Part shown: positions 52,459 to 61,379 of the stretch, piece after piece
Layout of the letters: every line of letters starts with the position of its first letter
Numbering within the stretch: the first letter of the stretch is position 1
Source of the DNA: Rallus limicola
Taxonomy: Eukaryota; Chordata; Aves; Gruiformes; Rallidae
NCBI GenBank assembly: GCA_022605955.1
Contig: JAKCOZ010000015.1
Span: 6,267,287 to 6,331,286 of the forward strand
Reading direction: 5' to 3'
DNA: 64,000 nucleotides
The notes under the pieces: generated by a model
What the model saw: only the letters and a program-made list of their open reading frames with translations
What the model was told of the DNA's origin: nothing
Database searches by the model: none
Made by a program: the position numbers and the translations under genes

Positions 52459-53013
52459 ATGACGGAGGCAGCAGCTAGACCGCAGTGCCCCATCTGCCTG
52501 CGTGTCATCAAAAAGCAGGCAGCATATGTGGGGTACTGCATGCACACCTTTTGTTTTGGGTGCATCCGGCGCTGGGCCAGCAGTAGAGACACCTGCCCAG
52601 TCTGCAGGCAGCACTTTGACATCGTGCTGCACGCCGTGCGAGCCGATGATGACTACGAGGAGTACCTCGTCGGCGTGCCCACCCAGCTGCGCAGCGTAAG
52701 GAGGTCCTCCAGGACCCGTAGCAGGTCTCCGCAGCACCGCTCCGGCACCACCAACAGCAGCCAGGCCACCGCAGGCACAAGTGGGCCTGTGAGGAGCAGA
52801 GGTGCGCGGAGGCAGCCTGCAGCCGTGGAGCCTTCCAGCACCACCACCCAGCAGGCTCCGGCTGCAGGCCGTTCCTCAGACCCAGCACCACCTTCCCGGG
52901 AGCCTGGTGTTGGCATGCGCGCAGGTGGGCCTGCATCTGCTCCTGCTCCGGACCAGCGCCATGGGACAGTGCAGCTGCGGCCCTTCAGCATCGTCCTCCA
53001 TCGCCTCCAATAA
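52459..53013 (+). CDS. TOPORS-like RING-finger protein, copy 3 (184 aa)
   Basis: The third intact gene encodes the same 184 residues as copies 1 and 2, with all eight RING zinc ligands, the Arg/Ser-rich stretch and the RPFSIVLHRLQ terminus. Promoter region, leader intron and stop-in-AATAAA organisation are all retained, so truncation of the unit spares the gene. Downstream context differs: an LTR begins 197 bp after the stop codon instead of the array spacer, so any regulatory sequence in the spacer's 5' part is lost, and LTR signals lie close by in the same orientation. The alternative start at 52186 gives 275 residues, identical to the long form of copy 2. Confidence 0.85.
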   Translation: MTEAAARPQCPICLRVIKKQAAYVGYCMHTFCFGCIRRWASSRDTCPVCRQHFDIVLHAVRADDDYEEYLVGVPTQLRSVRRSSRTRSRSPQHRSGTTNSSQATAGTSGPVRSRGARRQPAAVEPSSTTTQQAPAAGRSSDPAPPSREPGVGMRAGGPASAPAPDQRHGTVQLRPFSIVLHRLQ

Positions 53014-53052
53014 ACCCCCTTGTTGGTTTCTAGTGCGTGTGCGTTTCGTGTG
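53009..53052 (+). terminator. Poly(A) signal overlapping the stop codon, RING gene 3
   Basis: AATAAA at 53009-53014 contains the TAA stop (53011-53013), with the same GT-rich downstream stretch as the other copies. Confidence 0.75.
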
Positions 53053-53205
53053 ACCAAATCAAGCCTTGGTGCAGGGAATGCTTTGCAGCCCCCAGGGGAA
53101 GATGGTGCCTCCCCCTCCTGTACTCCCTCCTTTTTCCCTTCCTTCTTTCCGCCCCTCCTCTCCCTTCCTCCCTGCCTTCATTCTGCCTGCAAAGGGGTAC
53201 AGAGA

Positions 53206-53210
53206 TAGGG
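53206..53210 (+). repeat. Target-site duplication, left (TAGGG)
   Basis: Five bases immediately before the LTR, identical to those immediately after it (54396-54400). Five bp is a usual duplication length for several endogenous retrovirus classes. Confidence 0.8.
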
Positions 53211-54395
53211 TGTCGTAGTTTTGCATACTTGGCTAGTGAGAGAGGGCCAGGGCTTGCAGAAAATGGCTGCTGCAATCTTCTGCAAGCCTGCTTATAGTGC
53301 CTCTGATAATCACATATAGGAGAGAAAGTCTCCACCAGAACACCGAGTGCCAGGAAGGCTGTAATTTTTGCCCGTTAAGGGCATTGGGATGTATATTTGC
53401 ATATAAATGTAAGCAGTTGACAGACACAAAAGGCCGGGAAGACTGGGGGAGGAGTAGGCGCCCAGGTACTGTGGGGAGAGATTGCCCCTGCAGCCCGAGC
53501 TGAAGCACGTGAAGTAGCCGGAGGGAAGGACCCATGGAAGAGGCGGAAACCCGACCTGCCCGGTAGAGAGGCTCCACGCTGGATGGAGCCGGTGGAGACA
53601 TAGAGAAGATGCCGTGACTTACGTTGGGATGAGCCCCTAGCAGCACAAGTAACCTACAGAGATGAGCGAAACAGGTTTGCTGGAGGAGGCGTCATGGCCC
53701 TGTGGAGGACTGGGACTGAGACACACTGTGTTTTGTTGCTGCCTGCCATAGCAGAGATGAAGCCCGGTGGGAAGATACTTGCCTTGGAGAAAGTTCGTGG
53801 AGGACTGGCTCTTACGGGTGAGATCCTACGGTGCAGCAGGGGGAGGTTGTGTGGAATGGATGCCCCCATCCCGGCCGAGATGGAAACCATCTTGCAAGGG
53901 ACTGACTAACGCCCCCATTTCCTAGTCCCTGCCTCCCCGTCCTGTGCTGCGAGCAGGAGAGGGGAAGAAGGGAGCAAAATAATGGCTGAAAGGGCAGGCT
54001 GCTTTAGAATGGAAGGGTGGGTGGAAGGTGTTACCGAGACCCCCATTTTCCCCAGTCCCTGCCCCTCCTGGGCTGCGACCGGGAGGGAAGAAGGGAGCAA
54101 ATATCTAACTAAAGCCTGCTAAGGGGGGGAGGGAAAGTGCCTGGTTGCATTTGTTTTCAGATTGTTGGTTGCACTCCTGACTGGTTCCTTTTCACTGTTT
54201 TCTCTTTAGTGTAGAGTAATAAATTAGATAACTTTCTCTTCAGCACTCAGTGCTGAGTCTGTTTTGGCCGCGTCATTAACGAGTTTGCCTCTTGAGCCGC
54301 CCAATTATATTATTTCTCCCCTATCCAACTAAGAAGGGGAGTAACCGAGTGATTTTGGTGGGCGACTGGCATTTGGCCAGGGCTCAACCACCACA
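53211..54395 (+). mobile_element. Solo LTR of an endogenous retrovirus (1185 bp)
   Basis: The element begins TGTCGTAG and ends CCACCACA, giving the TG...CA ends and an imperfect terminal inverted repeat expected of an LTR. Perfect TAGGG duplications flank it. A TATAAA lies at 53402-53407 and AATAAA at 54218-54223, both on the + strand, so it is in the same orientation as the RING genes. A ~65-bp block is repeated internally (53911-53980 and 54039-54101, both ending 'agaagggagcaaa'). No second LTR and no gag, pol or env coding was seen, so it is solo. The TGTCGT start recalls avian ERVL-type LTRs, but class assignment is tentative. Open frames inside it on both strands are not considered genes. 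Confidence 0.8.
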
Positions 54396-54400
54396 TAGGG
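54396..54400 (+). repeat. Target-site duplication, right (TAGGG)
   Basis: Matches 53206-53210 exactly and follows the terminal CACA of the LTR. Confidence 0.8.
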
Positions 54401-57327
54401 GCACATCCCAGCCCGCCCCCACCTCGCGCCACACTGCCTCAGGGCCGAGGCCGCTGCTTTCCAGGCTTCAAGAGGAGTCCTCGCACAGCCTTTGCTGGCC
54501 CTCTTTCAGAGAGCAGCATCAAGTTAGAGGAGAGACAGGACAAGAGTCAACTCCTCAGCAGCAAAGAAGCTGGGATTGTCTTTGTAGCGGTGAGATTGGT
54601 GTAGGTTTTTTTGCTGGAGTGGAGAGGAAAAAGCTGAATTGTGTCATCAGAAAAATTGAAGCAACTGAAGCTGCACTGGCTTCAGGCTGCCTGAGCCTAT
54701 CTCCTTTACTGAGCAGTAGTCATAAAACGTGTGTGGAATGAGCAGGTGTAGGGTCTGCTCAGCATGCTGGTGGTGCCTAATGAGGAGGTAAATGAGGAGC
54801 ATCAGGGATTGGGCAAGGGGATAGACTGATGGAGCCTCTGCTTTTCATCCTTACAAGAGGTATCAGAGCAGGTGGGAGGCTCTGTACATTGCTTGGCAAA
54901 TAGCAGAACTTCCACTTCGCTGCCACCTTCAGGGAGAGGAGGGGATCCAGAGGGACAGGAAGGAATGGAGACAGGTCCCTGCTGGAGATGCAGGTGAATC
55001 ACGCCACACCATCTTCTGTCTCCCACAGCCTGCATGGACTTCTACATGTATTTTGCTCCAAAATGAACTGTGGGGCTAAAAGATGGTGGCATATGTACCA
55101 CACACGGTAAGAACTGTGTTAGAGCAAATGGAAGGTTGTTGATGTCCCCTGGTAGAATGTTGAAATCAGTCTTGCTTGCTTTCAGTTTTTAAGAGCCTGA
55201 GGAAAAGACTTCTTAGTAGAAAGTATCCTCTTAGGTATACCAGATTCCAGCAACTCCAGTTCTGTGCCCTGAGAAATGGCCTTTACAGCTTCAAAGCAAT
55301 GGATTTGTATTTACTTCTCTGCTTTGTTGGTTTTTTTCTCTTCTAAAACAAGAAACAATGGAAGGAAATGTGTCTGTGGCATTCTTACACCAAAAAACCC
55401 ATAGCATGCATTTTTTTGGTGCCTTTTATTGTATTGTTTCATTAAGTGTTAGTCATGTTTTAAAAAAATACCTTTTTATGATTGTTTTCCTATAGTATTT
55501 TGATGAATACCTAGGAAAACTGCTGTGAAACCAGAAGGGACTAATTACTGTGCAGAGCTACCATTTGTATATCTGTTTGGAACATACTATCAGAAGCCAT
55601 TAAAAAGGCTTTCTCACTAAAAGTTTATACTGTAAACAATTATTTTTGTACTGTTCACTTGGCTTTTCCTGGTTTGTCCTTAAATATATCTTTCAAGGTA
55701 TTTGAAATCTTGGACATTTGGCAATGCCAGTTCCACAAGATACGTAGAAAGTGAGTGACCTGGTCTCAAGCATTGCAGTAGTAACTGAAATGTAGGTAGG
55801 TCACAGTACACAGCCTGTCTGAGAAGAAGACAGGTTCAGGAAAAGGCTGCCCTCCCTCTGTCTGAGCTCCTAGAACACTAGGAGTTGGATAAAAAGGATA
55901 CAAAAATGGAGTAAACAGTAAGGGCACAGAAAATCAAATTCAAGCCCTGTGTAGATTGATAAAATCACGGACATCATCAGAAAAGAAAGAAGTGCTGAAA
56001 GATGATGGCAGGAGTCTTAAACATGGTGCAGCTGGCATGCTGGAAATCACTCCAGTGATTCTGAGGGGTGATGTCTGTAGCTTGCATGAAGAGTGAGGCC
56101 ACTTCTGAGAAGTACTGTACATGTATTCAAAAGAACTGCATACAAGAGAAACTCGAAGCATAATGGTTGCTGTTGGTTGAGATCAAAATGAGAATGCCTT
56201 GTGACTTTGACCTAGATTTTAAGCTGTGGTTATGGGCTGAAAATACAGAATTTTGGAAAGGCTATAAGGGGAAAACAAGCTTCAGTCAGGGACACTGTTA
56301 CTGAAAAAAATGCAAAGTTGTTCGACTTCAATTTTATTGCAAGAGAGTAAACCGCTCGGACAGGAAAGGCTGTTGAGGCAGACAGGGAAAGAAGAACTTG
56401 TGTAGGTCACTGGGGATACCAGGAATTTCTCAGCTGTCAACTAGCTATGGTAGGACCACTGGGTACAGGGATCTGGGTGACCATTTTCTCTCCCTGACAT
56501 TAAATAAAGCAGCTTGAAGAGAGAAATGCAATTTTAAAAATCCGTGGCTTTGGTTATTTTTTTAAGGTTAATTTGTGTGTGTGAGCTTGTAATTTCTGTG
56601 TGAATTTGAGAAAGAACTATGTGATGGTACATCATTAATTCTTCAGATTATAGCTCAAACTGGTTTTAGCTATCATTAAATTATAGAAAGTTAGCAGCCA
56701 CTTCTGAAAAATAGCTATATGTTGTTGCAGAAATAGAGGTCCTGTACAATTAGGTGTGGACGGGATTGTCGTGGTGGGGTGGTTGTAGGATAGGCTCTTT
56801 CTGCTGGGAGCAAGGGGGATCCTAGTTTAAGTGCATTACTTTGGTTTCTTAGATAGCTCAGAAAATATTTCACCATCGAGTGCACTGTGCAGGCTCTGAC
56901 ATGTGTCTAGATACCCATTCTGAACAAAGCTACATAAGTGCTTACGTTTGTGTAGAATACTTTCTGTACTTGTCAGTTGTTCAGTTATGGATTTTTTTTC
57001 CCCTGTGGGAAAGGGGGATGGGGAAGGAGTTGTTGAATACGCAAAATACTTGAAGTGGTTTTGGTTTCAGTAAGATGAAGGGTAGTGCTTAATGTGCATC
57101 AGGTATCCAAGATGAAAGGAGGGTGCTGAACTTTATAATTATCCCTCAGTCTATACCGTGAAGTCTGAAAAAGTTGCACGTTACAACTTGTAGATATTTA
57201 ATGAATTTCAGGTTGCAATTTCATTTCTGTTGCCATCCCTGAAAGATAGAGCCGGTGGTACTGATCGAGTCACAGGAGGCGTGTTGTTGCAGCCTGCTAT
57301 GGCTAGGGAAGTTTGCCATGCAAGCAC

Positions 57328-57344
57328 ATTCACACACACACACA
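57328..57344. repeat. (CA)n microsatellite
   Basis: Short CA dinucleotide run in intronic DNA. Confidence 0.85.
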
Positions 57345-58172
57345 ATAGTTTTGTAAGGCAGTTTAGGCTGCCAGAAGTTTGAATGAACTGTGTCCATGCT
57401 AGAGCACAGAACAACATGTGTAAGATCCAAAAGCTCACATTCTATAGCTGTAAAAGAATTTAGTTGCTTTTAAATGTAAACATATGCTTAAATGTATTTG
57501 GTTTTATTTGTTTAGATTTCCTGAGTAAGTGTACATTTCGAAACCAAAGAGTAAGATATGATAAGCCTTAATTGATTTGGGAAGGTGTATGTCCTCACTT
57601 GGTACTCAGCAGTGTTGCCTGACGTATGTAATGGCTGCTTTTCAGCCCTTCCTGTAGAATTTTACTCTTTACTTACTCTTGTATTTGCAGCATTTCTAAC
57701 CTAGCAAATTCTGTGGTTTGCATCATGAAAGTATCCCAGCTTTATTTCCTAAGCAGAGTGGTTTTGGTACTTGTAAATTTATCTCAGTTGTGTGTAGAAA
57801 ATAGTATGTGTGGGGTTGGTTGGTTGTTTTGCCTCTCTTAATGCAGTAGCCACTTCTGACACAAACCCTGCTGCATCCATGCTGGCAAGAAACTTACAAA
57901 AATCCCCTCAGGGTACATTTATGTTCTTGACAGTGTATGTCTAAGATAAACCGTTATCTCTTTGAATCACATATGCTAATCCTGAGATGCAGAGCCACTG
58001 CCTGCACCTGAACACCAGTTTGGGAATCATTGTCAGGGAAGTGAAGTCTCAAGTCCCAGGTAGTGGTGTGTGAAGGAAATGCAGAATTCTCTGTTCAGGA
58101 GGAGTTATTTAGTGAATGACTTGGAACTGTGTAAAGTCAATCACTGGGAGCTTGTGAACAGCTAATAATAAT

Positions 58173-58190
58173 ATGTGTGTGTGTGTGTGT
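58173..58190. repeat. (GT)n microsatellite
   Basis: About nine GT dinucleotides in intronic DNA. Confidence 0.9.
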
Positions 58191-59357
58191 GGAGGGGTGT
58201 CTGTCCCATTCTTCCTATTTGGTAAGAAAATAACACTTCTTGTTTCAAGAAAACAAGTGCAGGAATTCTTCTCTTAATCCTGAACACACATAAATTGCAT
58301 CTGAAATTTAAGAACCTTTACAAAGAAGTTTGAATATACAAGCACGTTATTTGATGAAATGGGTTCATTTGGATAATCTGCCCAGGTTTGCTTAGTTGTT
58401 TTTGACTGCTGGTTTGTTATCTTCCTGTTTTATGACTTCTACTATCATTGCTGGTAGCCATGTTACGGTTTGACTCACCCAGCTGTGCTGCAGGGCAGAA
58501 GTCCAAGGCAAGTCCAAATCCACAGCTTGGTATGCCAAGGTGGGATACCAGAATATTGGCATGACACTCACTTTAGACATTTTCTTTATGGCTTTCTGTA
58601 TTTTGTGATGTCTACTCTTAAAAATTTTATTCTTGAAGTAAGAACCAAAGCTTGCTTAGCCATAATTTTATGTATTTTTAATGCCTTTTAAGGTGAAGTT
58701 GTATTTCTATTAACTAGTGATATGTTATAATTTAGTTTTCAGTACTGATGTTCAACACAACTTAGTTTGTGCAATATGCTGTAGCTCATTTTCTTTAGGT
58801 TAGCATGCAACCACTAACTTTTGAGTGGAATTTTCCCCTTTGGTTTCATGCTCTCCACTCCCCTCTGCCTGTCATTTATTAAGGTGCTACTCTTCTGTTC
58901 TTTATGGACCTTAGTAAGATGCAACACAGTACTGTTGTTGTGACTGCTTGGATAGTTGCATGAAATGTCAACTGTCTTACACAGCTCTCTGGAAGTGAAA
59001 GAAGAGCATGCTTTGCTTTTCAGATGTTTAAAAACAATTCTTCTCAATCCAGGATGTTTGCATTGCAGCTAAGTACCTCTGAAGCTCAGTTTCAGTGTTT
59101 TTGTAAGTATTTTTATGTCAAAAGAGTCCTAGAAAAGAAGTATGTTTAACATAGGAGGAAATTGGTTTGTCATTGCTTCCGCTTCGATTTCATCCTCTTG
59201 TCATCAGTCCTGTCCTTCTGAAATTACCTAGTCAGTGTTGCTGCTGGCTGTGCTGTGTTTTTGTGTGCAGCCTTCATGTTCCTTGAGGCCCTCTGCGGGT
59301 TGTCCCGGCCTCCAGTGCTACAGCCAAGAATACAGGGAACTGCTTCCTTCCCTTTAG

Positions 59358-59544
59358 TTTCGACAAAAAGAAGTGACGGTGCCATTGGAGCTGCTGTTTG
59401 TGTCGCACAGGGTGTTGGAGTCATGCAAGCAATATAGTGCAAGCCTCAGATGTGCAGAGCAAAAGGGCGCTCTGAGCATTACAGAAATTACAGAACAGCT
59501 AGCCAGGTTCTGGGTGGAAGTATTCCGGTATCACACAGTTACTG
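59358..59544 (+). CDS. Coding exon of the unidentified host gene
   Basis: A 187-bp segment follows the acceptor 'cttccttccctttag' and ends at the donor ACTG|GTGAGC. Only frame 0 is open; the other two contain stops. This matches the phase-0 end of the exon at 1321-1443, which it can follow directly. The 62-residue peptide (beginning FRQKEVTVPLELLFVSHRVL, later ITEITEQLARFWVEVFRYH) has the alternating hydrophobic and charged pattern of helices and looks like genuine protein, but I cannot name the family. It ends in phase 1. An ATG-initiated reading would miss it because it has no start codon of its own. If the donor is not used the frame runs to a stop at 59577-59579. Confidence 0.65.
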
Positions 59545-61362
59545 GTGAGCCTGGCACCCGTATCAGCCGCCTTCTGTAAGAAACCAGCAGAGCATACTTG
59601 CTGCCTCAGATCAGGGTGATGGGAAAGCACCGAGCAGAGCAGCTGGCTACACTCCAGGTGTATCTGTTTAGTAGATAAAGAAGATTCTTTCAGGGCTGTC
59701 TGTTGGCTTCTTTCTCTTTTGCCTGTAAACTAACGAATGGTGTATTTTTAACTATCTACTGTGCTGCTGTGGCAGAGAGGTGTGTTTGTAAGGGTTACGG
59801 TCCAGGGAGTTTGTCTTCAGAAAGTAGAGCAGGCCCGGCAGATGGACTGTCAGTCTGAATGTTGGGTTTCTTGCTTTTTGCCAGCTTGAATCATACCATA
59901 AACTCTATTTAAAGATTTTGTTTTTTGTATTTATTTTCCACATCCTTGACCCTGACTGGTGAGCTGGACATTTGTGTTTGCCTTGGCAAGCTCCAAGCTG
60001 CTCATCTAGGGCAGGATGAAAACCTTTTTTTCCTTTTGTAAACAAACTGTTCCTTCAGTATTTTCCATAAGGATTTACACCACCATTTTGCAACGCTTCT
60101 AGGAATTGAGAAAATCTTGCCGTACAGGGTTTTCATTTTACGCAGCTTGGAGCACTGCAAAGAAATGTTTGATGTTGCGTGTTTTCTGAGGGTGGATTTG
60201 AAGAGCTTTTTTCAGAATGTTTTCAATTTCCGGAAGTCCGCCATTTTGTCTTGAAGGGGCGACCGAAGCTATAGGGCTCTGCTGCCTGAAATGAGGTTGT
60301 GTTTCGCCTTTCTCTAGCACTAATGCCTGTGTGTTTGACAAGGCTGCCGTCGTACTAGCTGCGGTATAGGTGCATAATACAGCTTTGTGCCCTCAAGAAC
60401 TTAGAGTCACAGTAAATGTTTGTGTCCTTTATTTCTTTGGATAGATACATTTTAGTGATCAGGATGTAAAATGAGAGAATAATCTAGTGGGCACCTTTGC
60501 CAACACACAAATTAGGTTTCAGAAGAAATGCCGGTACCCACATTTCTCTGGAAGGAAAACCTTGTAGCATACATTCAGAATATGGTGTGTGAGTGTGTTC
60601 CCCCACAAATAGTTCTCCTTGTAGGTCCCTGTTATTTTCCTCAGATCACTCATTCTGCTCCCTGGGAACCAGTATGAATTTATAGCTTGGTGTGTTCACA
60701 AGGGTACCAGGCTCCTTGATGTTCTGTGACACTATGCACTCCCCCCCGCTCCTTCCCCAGTCTATAACTGCTTACTGAACAAGGGCAAGCAGTAAAGGAA
60801 AAGCAGAATAGTATTGTGCTGCGACAAAAAAAAATTGAATTTCCTTAAACAATAGGAAAGTACAAATTTCCATATAACTTTTCATCCTTGCACTGCTATT
60901 CATTTTGCACTCAAATATTCAATCTCATAAAGTATTGGGTAACAATTAGTTCTTCATGAATGTCTTGAAAATTTTCTACAGTGTTTACTGAAGTATGCTA
61001 TTTATTATAAGTTATTATCCAAATAAGTATGTACCAGTGAGTCAGCAAACCAACCCAGAATGCCTGGTTTTCAGTCTATGGCTTACTGGTAATAAATAAC
61101 AAATAACTAAACTGACAGTTCAGGAGCTAATGCTAGAAAGTGTAAGCTAAAAAATGCCCCCAAGATTACAAATAAGGAATGGTGTGCAGGTTGTTAGCAG
61201 AAGAGAAGAATGCTGGATTTTGTGTAAAGCTCCACTGATGCTGGTCAGTAATCCATGAAACATTTTTTCTTCTGTTGAAAAGCAATACTAATTTTATAAA
61301 GATATATTAAAAGCATATTTGAACTCCACAAACTAAAACTATGCTTCCTTTTTTTGTTGCAG
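59545..61362 (+). other. Host-gene intron between last two exons
   Basis: AT-rich sequence from the GTGAGC donor to the acceptor 'cctttttttgttgcag'. No gene, known repeat or structural RNA was recognised. A short C-run lies near 60740. Confidence 0.5.
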
Positions 61363-61379
61363 ATCTGGGACATGAGTGA
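61363..61379 (+). CDS. Probable terminal coding exon of host gene (5 codons)
   Basis: A strong acceptor, with a T-rich tract then 'gttgcag', ends at 61362. Joined in phase 1 to the exon ending at 59544, the frame reads Asp-Leu-Gly-His-Glu and stops at 61377-61379. If instead the exon at 1443 were spliced directly here in phase 0, the reading would be IWDMSDDETV and stop at 61393-61395. Both give a short C-terminus, so the site could serve two isoforms. The peptide is too short for homology, so confidence rests on the acceptor and phase compatibility. Confidence 0.45.

Larger units (their letters stand above)
51673..53210 (+). repeat. Tandem array unit 3, truncated (1538 bp)
   Basis: The third unit keeps the promoter region, whole RING gene and about 195 bp of 3' flank, then stops. 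Its last bases read 'acagagataggg' where units 1 and 2 read 'acagagatagtagggtgtc'. The next base starts the LTR. The full spacer, including sub-repeats and CR1 piece, is missing. Over the shared length it is almost identical to unit 2; one T-to-C change near 53150 was noted. Confidence 0.93.
54401..59357 (+). other. Intronic DNA with traces of the array spacer family
   Basis: GC content falls back to the background within a few hundred bases. Two short segments resemble the spacer sub-repeat: 54580-54640 ('ggtgtaggtttttttgctgg', 'tggagaggaaaaa', 'gaattgtgtcatcag') and 56733-56800 ('caattaggtgtgg', 'gtcgtggtggggtggttgta'). Otherwise there is AT-rich sequence, small CA and GT microsatellites and no convincing gene. 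It ends at the polypyrimidine tract and AG before the exon at 59358. Confidence 0.55.

Noticed and set aside
53233..53646. 137-residue antisense frame and others at 53694-53909 and 54292-54741
   Set aside because: They fall in, or overlap the end of, the LTR and show no retroviral protein motif.
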